A stretch of 64,000 nt of DNA from Crotophaga sulcirostris (taxonomy: Eukaryota > Chordata > Aves > Cuculiformes > Crotophagidae). The position numbers and the translations under genes were made by a program. The notes below the pieces were generated by a model. The model saw only the letters and a list, made by a program, of their open reading frames with translations, was not told the DNA's origin and did no database searches. The stretch lies in contig VYZB01000167.1 of the NCBI GenBank assembly GCA_013397455.1, positions 1,687,358 to 1,751,357 on the forward strand, written 5' to 3'. How positions within the stretch are numbered: the stretch's first letter is position 1; each line of letters begins with the position of its first letter. Below, piece by piece: positions 39,601 to 52,424 of the stretch.

Positions 39601-42457
39601 TACACATCTTTATTGAAAGTGTCTGAAAAATGTTATTGTGTGTCACTAGTTTTGAACACGTGCTACCAGAAGCACTTACGTGGCAGAAGGAAGAAGGATG
39701 ACGTATGTGATGCTGCATTGCTCTATTGACACATATTGCAAAACACGTAACACAAACCCCTCTGACAAATGGTTTCTTAAAATGTGCTATAAAAGCTATA
39801 AAAGGAGCTAAAGCAGTCATCTGAATTCTGTTTTCACATCTGCAGCATACAGCTAGAACAACATAGCCAGCGCTGACAGTCAGTACAGCTCATGCTGCTG
39901 AGAGGAGGATGTGGTCAATGAGGCCTCAAAAAACTGGACTATCCACTGCTTGTAATGCCTTTCAGTTCATGACTCCTTTTACTGAGATGAACTTTCCAAC
40001 AATAGGGTGAAGATATTCTTTCCAAAGATCTGACATTTACTTTTCTCCTTTTTTTTTCCAATACACTGAAGTAATCTCTTAGCAGAGATCACAACAATAC
40101 ACGACTGGATGACCTGGCACTTACTGCCTTGTTCTTCATTTTCTAGTTTGTTTTTGCACACAGCTGAATTCAAAAAGGTCAGCTCATGAACACTGCACAT
40201 AGCTTCTGCTCATTACAGCCATGTAAGTTTTGCGTGTTGAGCACAGGTTAAAAACAGAAAAATACACAGGGAGTTACCAGCTCCACCATCCTATTGATGT
40301 TACAACTGTGTGTCTTCTTCTCTTACCCAACTGCTGCCATAAGGCTGGGGCACATTCCAAGTTGTCTTTTTAACACAGGACCAGAAATGAGGGATTTCTC
40401 CCTTTTCATTTACTCATTCTCATCCATGATTCCTCACTTTCACCCAATTTCATCCATGGAAGCCAGACAAACACCATGTCACTATTCTGTCTTTATTCTG
40501 TGTGATTTTGAGAGCAACCTGCACACCAATTCCATATCAGGTCAAGCCTCAAATAGGTGTAAACAGTGTACTTTCCACTAACTTCTCATTAAGTGGATAC
40601 ATATACAGCAACTACCATGATGGTCACTAGAGAGAAACAAAGCCTTTACCTTAATATTTCCAAGGTCTAAACTTAGCCCTGATGCAGTGTGTTTTCTCTC
40701 ATTGTTGAAATAAATCTCCACTGCACCTATCACAATCAAAGAGATGCTCTGCTTTCCTGCTTCCACTTGTTTGAATCAAGAGCATGCTCACTTGGTTTAC
40801 AGAAAGAAAACGATTACATCTACAAAAATCATAATGGTGATCCATCAGTGGTGACTTTTTTAGGGTTGCGCATGACCTACACTTCATATTATATTGGTTT
40901 TGATATTTCCAGACTAAGCAACAGAGTGGAAGTTTATTTTTCTTAGTCATTCTACTTTCTATCCTACAATCTACTAAACAAAACTTTCTCAAATGTGAAA
41001 CTCAGCTAGCAGTATTGTAATTCACAGCCATTCACTTAACTTAGTTCAGTCCACATTGAAATATATGTGATATGCTTATCTTTTATTGTATCAAATTTGC
41101 TGTTTGATAAGAAATAAAAATGTAATCATGTGCTAAACACATTTTTAAACACAATGTCCTGATTATCACAGCCTAAGTGACTATCTCTGATGTACCAATA
41201 TATTGATGTATCCATGCAAATTCAGGCTTTCAATCTGACTGCAATACAAAAGGTTATGAGATAAATAAATAAAAAAAAGATGTACAGTCCTTGAAAATTT
41301 CAAGTTAATATTGAAATAAGAAACAGAAGCAGTCACTAGAGGGAGATAATGCAATTTCATAAAAGAATACCTCCAGAAAACCTTCCAATTGGAGAATTTA
41401 TAAAAAGCTGCATAATCAATACCTGTGAGTTTTGTGGGTTAACTGGCTGGTATTATCTTGCCTAGTGAACTCAGAATCACAGCATCAACAGGAATATTTG
41501 CCTACACTGAAAGCAGAGAATAGATACTACAGGAAAAAAAGGAACCTACCTGTTCACTTTTCTGTCATGAGCATTAGTCACTTGTAAAATGCTTTGTCTG
41601 AGAAGTGATACAAAAGACTGTCATAGTCCTTGTACCTGTGTATCTACTGCATTACTAAAACCCCTTCCGCCTGAAGTGATGACCCCTTGTATTTTGCACT
41701 TCTAGCCTCTGAAATGTCCTGATATTACAGTTTATTTAACCATGAAGAAATTTAAGGCCCTGGTACACATTATCTTAGCCCCTACTGACTTTTGTCCTAT
41801 AAAATACTTAGTGTATTACAAATTTATTTAAAAGTGACAGACGAGCTTCCTCAGAAACAAAGTCTTGGAACCTATGAGAAAATATGGAAACATGATAAGG
41901 CAGTGGTAGGAATACATTGTTATATATCGGGTTCAGAATATATTAAATTTTAAGTGCTAGGCAGGAAAGTTAATAAATTCATGAGCTCTGACGTACAATA
42001 TGGGCTTACTGCTTTTGGTAAAAATATCTTAATTCACCAAAATGAACTCACCTCAGCAGGTGTTCCTCTTCTTCATTCTCACTTCTTTGCTTTAGTTCTC
42101 TGTTTCAACATTTCCCCTCCTCTTCTTTGCCTTATGCTGCCTGTGTCAGCATCATCAATGACCTGAGGCTTAGCCTTCTGCACGTGTCTGACTACAGAAC
42201 CCATCAGATGATTTGGCTGAAAGATGCTACGAGAGGGATAGCAGAAATGCTTACCGTTTCACAACTAGCTCCGTTATGACTAAGACCTAGAAAAAGCACA
42301 ACACAAGAAATTCATATTAGTTTAGCTGCGCTGAATTAGCAATATTGTTCCATGATGGAATTGTTTATGCTAGTCTAATAACCATTATGCATTTATAGTA
42401 GTCACACTGGAGACTGTCTAGTATAGCTATTACAGTTTTCATAACAGTAATAGCTAA
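36621..42457. other. AT-rich gene-poor DNA, no gene seen
   Basis: Unique sequence with short open frames only. No product, RNA gene, LTR or LINE fragment was recognised. Confidence 0.4.
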
Positions 42458-42660
42458 AATCATAGCATCATAAAATGGTTTGGGTTGGAAAGGACCTTAA
42501 AAATCATCTAGATCCAGCCCCCTGTCATGGGCATGACACTATCCACTGGATCAGGTTGCTCAAAGCCTCATTGAACCTGGTCTTGAACAACTCCAGGGAT
42601 AGGACATCCACAGCTTCTCTGGGAAAACTGTTCCAGTGCCTCACCACATATAAAATTAGT
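42458..42660 (-). mobile_element. CR1 LINE, 3'-end fragment
   Basis: On the plus strand the element opens with degraded terminal octamers (ATCATAGCATCATAAAATGG), then GGTTTGGGTTGGAAAGG, TCAGGTTGCTCAAAG, AACTCCAGGGATAGG and TTCCAGTGCCTCACCAC. This is the 3' end of a CR1 retrotransposon inserted on the minus strand. It is truncated after about 200 bases, consistent with the usual 5' truncation. Several substitutions relative to the copy at 63.5 kb mark it as moderately old. Confidence 0.93.
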
Positions 42661-45081
42661 TTTAGATGGACTTATAAGCATGCAAAATCAGCATCCAATG
42701 CAAAAGGCACTAGTCCAACATAAAACATTTGTAAAACAGATGCTTTACCAATATCTGCCACTCGAGCCTCATTGTACGTAATTATGGAGCAAATGCTTCC
42801 TCCCAAAGCCTGCTTTCTATTTATCTTTCAGACTTCTCTTGAGAAGAAACTAAAGCATAATGAGTTTCAAACTAATTTGTGTTCTCTGTCTTCAGGGTAA
42901 AAAATAATTCTACAGTTTCCTATTTCTGCCACTTGTGACAAAACTGAAGACATCCTACTTGCAAGCATCCAGTGATGAGTTAGCTGTAGCAGCTACCCTC
43001 GAGTGTGATAAAGAATGTTTGTCCTTTACCAAAATCACAGTAAGAATGTTTGTTGTTTTCCTTTACTAAAATCACAGTTTTACTTTTGTTGTTAAAATTT
43101 AAAAAAAAATTCCTCTCCTTCAGTTCTTTCATCTGTTTAAATCTTATGCAAATGACAAAGGTAATTACGTAAATTACGGAGAGTGAAAACTGATGTATTC
43201 ATTTACTCAGAGCTGAAAATGAAGGGAATGAATATTCAAAGTTGTGTGATGTACCACTGTGTGCAGCAAAAAGACTTCATCCAAACTGAATTAACTGTTT
43301 ATTGGTAGCATCTCTTGAACCGGTTCTTGGTTTTATGAGTAACAAGGTCATCTTCCAACTAGTTCTAACTGAAACTCAGCAATGAGAAGAAACAGTGATA
43401 GGCCAGCTCCTGCCTCTTACCAGAAGCAATATCCTGCACACAGTAGTCTCCTTCCTTCTAACTTGAGAGGATCTGGACAGCTTCTGTAGGAATGAATAGC
43501 ATTTCTTGTGGAAATTTATTTTCTGCTAAATTTGGTTTAGATGCACTTCTGCCTCCACTCCAGGCATTACAGGCTTAAGATATATTTCTTTAAAAAATCC
43601 AAACTAAAAAGTAAAATTCAGAAACCCTACAGCTGGGATGCCTTAAGGAATTTTCACCTAAATCTCTCCTCTTGTCACAATACTTAGCATTTTCTTAGTT
43701 TGGGTGATTGCAGTAGCACTGCCTTTGATGAAAGGGTGAATTCACCTGCCTGATGCTACACAAAGAACATTCAGGATTTACAGTGACGGATGTGGTATAC
43801 AAAAGTAGCCAGGTCAGCTAAGCCACGAATGAGCTGTACCTTCCTGAAACAGTATGGATTGGAAACCCTCTGCAAACAGATCTGTTTCATCTCAGAGGAT
43901 GGGTCTGTTGCCTTTTTCTCCTTGTGCTGTGCTTTGTGGTTTTTGCTCAAGGGAAAAAGTGAAGAGTAAGCTGCTTGAATGATTTCAACTGACTGGTTTC
44001 CATGTCTTTTAAAGCTGCTTGCATAGGCTTCTGTGTCATTACCAGGACGCTGTCTGTATGCATTATAAACCATAAACTCTTCATATAGTGAAGCAGATGA
44101 AACCGAGGTGAGAATTCACATTAATTTCCTACAGTCGGATAAAGTAGTTGTTCAAATCATTGTGCAGGTACACAGAGGTACAGCAGGTGAGCTCTATTCC
44201 TGCTTTCAGCCCTTTAAAATCCCTCTCTGCAAGGGTTCTTCTTTGGCATGATAACAAATTTCTACTCACAGAAATACTTTTAGTGCTTATTTCAGAGTAA
44301 TCTGCATGGATTTATTTATGTTCTGATAATTATATCACACACTTCAAAATACTGTTAATGACCCTGATAAGTAGCAGGGAAAAATTCATCATTTATTTAT
44401 ACTCATTTGCTACTCCTAACTTAATTCAAGGTGAATAGATAAAAAATGTTGCCACTAATTTCAGCCCTTCTATAAGAAACAGCAGATATTTACAGAGATT
44501 TTATGCTGACAATGTTCTATGTATCCCATGTTAATTTTGGCTTTTTATTGCTGCTGAATGCCATTCACTTATTACTGTGGATACAACCTCTTAATATGCA
44601 TTAGTGTTTGAAATCCCTATATTGTTGTAAATTAGCAAATAATCCTTTTATTTTCCATGAGGTGCTATTTGAATAAAATGTCACTTAGAAACCTCTAAAC
44701 TCATGTTGCAAACTGCAACATATTTTTGACCTTGCTATTTGAAAGTGTTCATCAAAAACTCCATGCTACAAAACATCTGTTTCCTAAACAGTCTGGTTTT
44801 CTTCCTACCACAATATTTTTTTCAGTCATCATAATGAACATCCATATTCTTGCCACAATTAGCACTACATTAACATAGCCTCATATCCTTACAGCTAACG
44901 CTCCGTCTACCACATTCAGAATAGCTGTTCTCACCAACAGGTAACCCATGTTACACAGCTCTGTTGAATATTGTGCTTAAAGTCATGCTAGACCACTTCA
45001 AGATTATTAAAATTGGGCCTTGATCTGACTGTTCTGTCTAGAAGTGTCTGTAAAGTCCAAGCTGCTTCTTTTCTTTTGTAG
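42661..45081. other. AT-rich non-coding DNA, no gene seen
   Basis: No exon or RNA gene recognised. It contains the small tandem duplication at 43011-43078. Confidence 0.4.
43011..43078 (+). repeat. Small tandem duplication
   Basis: AAGAATGTTTGTCCTTTACC followed by AAAATCACAGT is repeated immediately, with a 6-base insertion and one substitution in the second unit (units 43011-43041 and 43042-43078). Confidence 0.85.
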
Positions 45082-45144
45082 GTCTTCCGTAGTTTAACAT
45101 TAAAAGTAACAAACAAGTGTGTGCAGCCTGTTCTGCAGTTTCTC

Positions 45145-45158
45145 CTGCCCTCTGCTGG
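45145..45158 (-). promoter_or_regulatory. CTCF consensus match
   Basis: The minus strand reads CCAGCAGAGGGCAG, which fits every position of the published core CCASYAGRKGGCRS. CTCF binds such cores as an insulator or loop anchor, with orientation setting loop direction. Flanks are unremarkable, and a T-rich tract ending TTTTGTAG lies 63 bases upstream. Occupancy cannot be judged from sequence. Confidence 0.45.
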
Positions 45159-45504
45159 ATGCAATATTAGAACAGCTCCAGAAATTTATCGTCTTTTATT
45201 ATTTTGTGCTTGGCAAACGTGAAGAATGTAATCCCTTCTTTCTGCTCCTCAAGTAAATACTGCTATTTATGCTTCTCTCTCTCAGGTGTTCATTTGTATT
45301 TGTACAAAGGAAATTTTAAAAAGAAATTATAGCTACTCTTTTAAGAGAAAAACCAAAACAGATAAGGGGTTTGAAGTTTCAGCTTCGGCACAATCCTTGC
45401 TCATACTTCAGCTTAAATAAGTGTGTGTTCTCTCTGAAATCGGTTTAAACATAGGGGTACCATGAGGTTAAACACTGTATGCTTGCTCTCCACTTATCAC
45501 AGAA

Positions 45505-45700
45505 AAACTTACATTGGACTAGCTCTCTAGAGGTCATCCCGGTCCGAGCCCCTGCTTGCAGCAGTTCCAAAAACGCTGTTTCGCCCAGTGGAGTCTCGAG
45601 TACCTACTTTATGGAGATTCCACCAACCTTCTGGTCACCTGGTCAAGTGTTTCACTGCCCCTACCTACCCTCACAGTGAAAACATCCCCTGACCACTATC
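45505..45700 (-). mobile_element. Ancient CR1 LINE fragment (different subfamily)
   Basis: On the plus strand the words ACTAGCTCTCTAGAGGTCAT, CCCGGTCCGAGCCCCTGCTTG, ATGGAGATTCCACCAACCT and ACCCTCACAGTGAAAACATC appear in CR1 order. They resemble the older CR1 type that has GGTCCAACCCCCTGCTCAAG and GGAGACTCCACAACCT. Identity is low and indels are present, so this is a very old minus-strand copy. The assignment is by pattern recognition, not alignment score. Confidence 0.6.
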
Positions 45701-47739
45701 TGCAAGCTTTCAATTGGCTCATCACCCCATCACTCGTTGGCACAGAACACAAGCCTTCCTCACTGCCTTCCTGGATTGTCTTTCTTGAAGAACCTGCATC
45801 CACCTATGCAGCACTCCAGACATATAAGCTATCTTACCATGTATGTTCCAACAAAGACACAACTCTAAAACTGTGCACAGACTTCTAATTTCTCCTCTTT
45901 GCTTCCCCTGCAGCATGTGTTTGTGTACAAGCACTTGAAATTGATTCCATAACACTGCATTGACTGAGAACTGTTAAGACCCTTCCCATCACATTGTCAC
46001 TTCCCCACTGCTCCCTGTGCCTTTACTCCTCTACAGGTCATGATAGACTTTCCCTAGCTTATCCAGTTTTAAGCTGTCCTCAGTAGGTTTGAAAGCTGCT
46101 GCAAACAGTCTTGCCACACTTCATCAGATGAATCTTGCTCCTGTTTTAAGTCCTTGCTCCTCTACAATGATGGCACGTGTGCAGAAGCCAGACTCCTGTC
46201 TGTGACACCAGCCACGCACCAAGCATTGATCCGCTGAAGGTACCCACTCCTGCCCAAACCTTTCCCTCTCACTGGAAGGAGTGAGAACAACACTCATGCC
46301 CCACCCCACACCATACAGTTAATTACTGATGGTAAAATTCCACAGTTTTTCAAAAGCACATTATACTTTAGCTTTGACCAAGTCACGTATGTATACCCCT
46401 TCATGAAGGGGCTGGGCTCTAAAACAAACAAACAAAAAAGCTGTAACACAAGTGGCAAATTTCATAAGCATCAGCAAAGATAACAGTAAATTAAACATGA
46501 TCTTAATTTGTGACATGCCTTTGAAGCTATGCTATACACTAAGAACGCTGACACCATGTAAGTGGCATGTTCTTTGGCCTTATCTGCACTGCTTTGCACA
46601 TGAAATGAACTGGCAACCTCTCTCAGATAGAGAATCCAAATAAAAAACAAGTAAAAATATATCTAGTCATATCACTGATGTAAATTATCAGGGCAGAAAA
46701 GTTTTAAATGGCAAAAGGGAAAAATTCCCATGTTTTATTTTAAATATATTTTTAGTTCAGTTGAAAGACTCCTAACTAGAAATCTCATGTTTACTCTCAT
46801 GTGACACATACATTTGACAATACAAAGTCAAAATTTCTTTGTGACTCATTACTGTAGACAAGCCTAACCAAAACACCAGTTCTAATTATGACAGAAACAG
46901 TCTTCTCTGCTGATACAACTTTTTGCCTACTTGCATTTATGTTGAAGCCACTTGTGAAGATGCTATATATTTAATTAACTTTCCACAGTTCGTTTCCATC
47001 CATGGAAATACAATTACTTCAATATGGACTAAGTATATACACAGAGAATGTACTAAAATATTCTTTGTCTGATGACTTTCCTTCATCAAGAGCAACTTCA
47101 GACTGCCATCTGTATATTGTTCTTTATTGTGCTGTTATTTCTCTCTAATTTTGCTTATGTATGGAGGTGTACAAGATTACAAAACAAAATGGTTTTGTCA
47201 CTAAGGAACTTCTTTCTAACCTGACAGTTACATAAAGATAAGTCAGGTTACAATGAGGACCAGATATAGGCATGACTCTGATCTCAGTGGATTAGTAAAA
47301 GCTTTTACTGCTTTCCTAGGAATTATTTTGGCTTTTCACAGTGAAAGTAGAATCTGATCAAGAATATTTGTATAGCCCAAGCAATCCTGTATGCTGCCCA
47401 CACTTCAATGGCAGAAGATTCACTATATTCACAAAAGTGAGAAAAAGATGAAGGCTTTTATTTAAGATTAGAAACCTTAGCTATCAGGACATAAATGAAA
47501 AATAAAGTGAGCTATTTTCTCTGTAGGGAGAAGACAAGATGACAGCAGACATGAAAAAATTCTAGCAGTGAGGAGTCCAGACAAACACTTTAACATGCTA
47601 GGTCAAACTAGAGCAAATATAAAAAAGCTACATTTCCAAGATTTCTAGAAAACTTTAGATTTCAAAACCATGCAACCCAGGTGAAAGATTCTTCATAGCC
47701 TTCTGAAAATGATCACAGTTACACAAACAAAACCCTCTT
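45701..47739. other. Non-coding DNA, no gene seen
   Basis: AT-rich unique sequence. Short open frames have no recognisable product. Confidence 0.4.
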
Positions 47740-47960
47740 TAAAAATGCCAGAGGTGGAGCTAGGAAATTATAGACCAGTTTGACCTTGGTGGTAGGCAAG
47801 ATCCTAAAGATATTAATAAGAGATGAGATCACAAGGAACACAGACTGGGGAAAGTGATTAAAGGACATAATCTACTTGGATTTCAAAAAGGTATTTGACA
47901 TAAAACTGCAAAGTGGATTAATGCACAATGGAGGCAAGCATAACATAGAAAGTGTCATCC
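47740..47960 (+). pseudogene. Decayed LINE reverse-transcriptase remnant
   Basis: A frame beginning at 47766 encodes NYRPV, the start of the conserved block NYRPVSLT of CR1/jockey-type non-LTR reverse transcriptases. After a frameshift, the frame from 47783 reads TLVVGKILKILIRDEI, matching the usual continuation. In the same frame, after one stop, 47867-47899 reads IIYLDFKKVFD, the YLDFSKAFD block that carries the first catalytic Asp. Only about a dozen codons separate the last two blocks, against several dozen in intact enzymes, so an internal deletion has occurred. Frameshift, stop and deletion show it is dead. It is plus strand, unlike the CR1 3' ends here, so it is a separate insertion. 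CR1-like or L3-like lineage is inferred. Confidence 0.65.
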
Positions 47961-50900
47961 CTGAATGAAAAATGATAAAACACAGATACACTGAAACCAT
48001 CTGCAACTGCACTCTTAGAGACAGAAGGTTAAAAAGTCAGATTCATTTGACATATAGGCTGCAGATATACTACTAACACACATTAAGGTTAATTTTCTGT
48101 CCTAGGGCTGCTCGTATCTTAAAGATATAGCAGTCATATTTTGCTGTCAGTCACACTAGTGAAGTCAGTAATGTTGCTCAAGGTGTACAATGGCAGGATA
48201 GATTGGAATCTATCCTAGGTCACTTGCCTTTGCTTAGCTGGTGTGTTTCCCATATTATTATTTTGTCAGAACTAGGGGGTTTTTGTTTGTCCCTCTTCCA
48301 GTATACTGCATCGAGTTTTTACTTTAGTTTCTCAGTAATACAGGTGTACTGTTTGCTAGCACAGACTTACCATTGTGGGTGCTGAAGGCTATATACATTC
48401 CATACTAGGTGTAGTATTTTCCTGTCAAACTAAATTATCATTTGTCAGTATTACTCTGGATTTACAACAGCACAGATAAGAGAAATATTTAGCCCTTCTT
48501 CCACAGCACTAAGTACTTTGATGGTCACTTTCAGGAACCTGATTCTGTATCTTTTGTATATTTATGTCAATATAAATCCAGGGCAAACCAGGAAGAGTTG
48601 TTTCACTAATATAAATTAAACACACACCCACACACCCCCCTAACCTAGCACTGAAAGGATTAAATGCGTACTTTGGATCAGATTGTCTAAAAAGTCAATT
48701 GTACCAATTATAGCAAGAGAGAATTTGGCTTATGTAGCTTCTTTACTGCTGATCCCTTGTAATGCCAAAAGGAAGTTCCAACCATTTACAAGCTGACATA
48801 TATAAATTGTGAATCCACTGGGACATTGTAAGTCTCCTCTGGAAACCCTGTCAACATCAACAACTCAGGCTAATACCAGCAACTGCTGTGACAGTCGTTC
48901 AGAACAGTCATTCCTTTTCCCAAGTGTAAAGTTGAAATGGGAAGATAGAGTTGCTGCTTACACTCTTGCTGTTACTTCAGTTGGTTATATTTATCTCATT
49001 ACTACTGTAGAGCTTGGCAGTTTGCTGAAGCATCATGATGAACCAAAGTTAATGATAGCAGGGAAGCAAGCTCTGTTCCAGATTTGTCATGTGGATGTGA
49101 TGCCATGCACAGTGGGCTGTAAATCAATGAAAGAATCAGAAAGGAGTCAGTTGATCACTGCAGATTCAGTCACTAAAAACTACTGCACATCCAGAACCCA
49201 AAGTCTCCCTATGCAAACATACTGCATACTGTTGGTACTAGGAGAGGCTGCCAGCAGAAAAAGGTCCAGAACTTCGCATATCAAAGTGGCAATGGATCTC
49301 TAAGTTCAGTTGGGTAACTGAGAAGGAAATTTGATTCAAATCTGTTGACAGTCATGCATGTGCAAGTCACAATGCCATTCAGATATGTTGTGTTGGGAGT
49401 TTGGTCTATTTTGGTGGGGGTGATGTTGCACCAAAACATGTTCAGAATTTGTTTTTGGACTCTAACAAAAGTATTATCAGCACTTGACAGTAAAAGTGTT
49501 CCATTAAATTCATTTTAAATCACAGACTTCATACAAACCCAGTCCCCTGATTTAACAAAGCCTCACAACAAAGCGTCACAATCTGGGTTGGGAAAATGCT
49601 CATTTCAGCCATTCACATTTATTGTTTTGCTAATGATGCTCCTCTTTTGTTGGATCTCTATCAGCTGAGAATTTCACACATCCCTTCACACATCCCATTA
49701 CAAAGGAAGAGAATGCCAAAGAAACTATGCACTGATCATGCATCTTGTGGATGCCACAAATTTCTTGTAAAACTTGTCATAGGCAGCCTTAGGGCTTACA
49801 ATCCATGACTCCTTTCTTATGGATAAAATGCATTATAAAAAAAGAACCTTATCTTTTATTTTTAATTATATCTCCAACCTTTCTCTTTGCCAGAATAGTA
49901 ATAAACTTCGAAATCAAAAGGGAATCGAGTTGCCAAGACACTCTTGGAGATAACAAATAAACAAAATCTAATCTTTTCTCCCTGAAAGCATTTAAAATCT
50001 CCTAAAGAGATGTCTCTCTCACACAATATATTGGAGGCTGGTATTTCAGCCTCTTCCTTTTCACCAGAAGCCTGGCTAATTTCTTGGCTACTGTTCCTTT
50101 CAATCTTCCTCAACATCTCCTTCATTGATACATCAAGTTTTCGGTCATTCAGATTAGAATGATGGTGGATTAGAAAGAACACGGAAAGAAACACATGTGT
50201 GTAGGAACTAATGCAACAGAGGAACATAGAAAAGATGTAATTATGATACTTTAGAAGGATCCAGTTGATTCACTGCACAATATAACAGAGGAGAAAACCA
50301 ATATCATAGATTTCCTAAAGCAGAGAGAAATGCCCACTGGACAAAGAAATGGCACAACATTTATCTGCTACGATCTATCCTGAGACAGAAAAATTGAGTA
50401 AAGCCAGCAAGAATAAGAAGGTTTACTGAAATGACCTGTGAGTACCAAAGACATGAGGAATTACCACACAGCTGGCACAGAGTAGAAGACATTTGTGAGA
50501 GTCATGGTTGACACAATTTTGTTTTCCCATTTGTGAATGGTCTTTTTTTCTCTTCTGGGAATACGTTTCACATCAATGAGTTATCAAAAATATAACCAAA
50601 AGTGACTTTTTACCCAATCAAAATAGCACTTTACATTAGTGCCAAGCTCTGCTGAGTTTTATTTCTTCTTAGACAGACTCTGAATTTTATACAGTTATGA
50701 CTTTAAGCCCTTGAGCTGTGTGGCCTGGAGCAAGCAGATGCAATCAAGTCCAGAATTCAGACAGCACAGAGACAGCTCAAAATTACTTTTGCCCACCTTA
50801 TTCTCTTACTCCCTTATTCTGCTGGAGCCTCATGCCAGGCTAAATACAGAATATGGTCAATCGTTCTACATGACATGAATCAGAATTGTTAACCAAGGTG

Positions 50901-51914
50901 ATGTTCACTTAGGAAATATGTATTTACTAAGAATATTTTTGTTAAAACATTAAGACAGCAACAATGTAAGAATAATAACACATGAACTATTTTTTTTATG
51001 TCCATCTTAGAATTTTAACAGAAAATGGGTGCTATACTCTATATAGCTTACTTATAAAACTTTTTTTAAATGAAAATTATCAAACCACATTTTTTCATGT
51101 AATACATTAGAATACAGTGGCTACTTGTTACTTAGAAATCAATTCTGCTGTGCCAAACCTGCACTCTGTTTCAGATTTATGCAGCACCCTGCCAATAAAA
51201 CTACCACACCTTATTAGGGGTAGTGAGAGGCAGGTTTTTTTCAGAGACTATACAAAAGCCTAGGATGGGGCAATCAGAAGTGTCAATACACTGTGCTTTC
51301 TGTAAAGCTGTGGAAAAAGACGCACACACCTAACAGATTCCTTGCTTCCTTTTGCTAGGCAGTGGAACTCTTCCTTTTTGGTGTGCCATCTATAAATTGA
51401 GCGGTATGGTGCTGTGCTGGAAGTTTAGCCCTAAGGATAGTGAGCTTTCTAAATCCTATAAAGGATTTCAGTGAGCAAAGGGCACTCAAAGAGACCTGTG
51501 AATCAGCCTGAATCTGTCTGTTTAGCCTTGTGACTAACTGAGCATTTCACAAAATTAAGGCAACTGAGGGAAGGGAGCACCAACCAGGCATGCAAATTAA
51601 ATCATTACAAAGATATATGTTGAACAACTTCAGATAAAATGAATCACATTACTATGAAAAATTATAGGCTGTACAATTACACAGACTAAAGATGTTCCTA
51701 ATTACCCAGTGTTAATTATCTACTTAAAATAGTTTGGGGAAGATGCATGAACAGAAGATCTGTTAGGAACTAAGTTTCTGCTGTTTATTGTTCAGGAAGT
51801 AATTGCAGTATATGAGCTAAAATGTCTGTTTTAAGGGAACACTTGGAGAGTAAAATAAAGGTGTTTTGTATCTTGAAGAGCAAATGTCTTGATATATCTT
51901 AACTGTACTGGCAA
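47961..51914. other. AT-rich DNA with two unidentified open frames, no gene called
   Basis: A 164-codon frame (48809-49303, plus) and a 121-codon frame (49862-50227, minus) are the most protein-like in the window outside biased tracts. Neither matches a family I know, and lengths of this order are expected occasionally by chance. They are described under findings. The remainder holds no recognisable feature. Confidence 0.4.
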
Positions 51915-52424
51915 AATCATACAATCACAGAATGGTTTGGGTTGGAAGGGACCTTAAAGATTATCTAGTTCCACCCACCCTGGGCAGGGGCACTTTCCAC
52001 TAGATCAGGTTGCTCAAAGCCCCATCCAACCTGTCCTCAAATGCTGCCAGGGATGGGGTATCCACATTTTCTCTGGACAACCTCTTCCTCTGCCTCATCA
52101 CCCTCACAGTGAATTTCCTCCTTAAATCTAACCTACCCTGTTTTAGTGTAAACACTAAACTAGATAGGACCTCTTGTCCTATCTCAGTATGTCCTTGTAA
52201 AAAGTCTCTCTCCAGCCTTCTTGCAGGTCCCCTTTAGCTACTGGAAGGCTGCTATAAGGTCTCCCCAGAGCCTTCTCTTCTCCAGGTTGAACAATTCCAA
52301 CTTTCTCAGCCTGCCTTCATAGGAGAGGTGCTCCAGCCCTCTGATCATCTTCATAGCTCTCCTGGATGCACTCTAACAGGTCCATGTCCTTCTTATGTTG
52401 GGGGCCCTACAGCTAAACCCAGTA
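51915..52424 (-). mobile_element. CR1 LINE, 3'-end copy of about 510 bases
   Basis: The plus strand starts with the terminal octamers (AATCATACAATCACAGAATGG) and GGTTTGGGTTGGAAGGGACC. It runs through CTGCCAGGGATGGGG, CTGGAAGGCTGCTATAAGG and TTCTCTTCTCCAGGTTGAAC to TCCTTCTTATGTTGGGGG and CTACAGCTAAACCCAG. This is a minus-strand CR1 3' end including the last part of ORF2 and the 3' UTR. It stops abruptly, as 5'-truncated CR1 copies do. It is well preserved, and no flanking duplication is apparent, as usual for CR1. Confidence 0.97.

Noticed and set aside
45082..45222. 46-codon open segment after a T-rich acceptor-like tract
   Set aside because: The length is not exceptional, no donor is clear, and the peptide is unknown. 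The overlapping CTCF core is the more specific signal.
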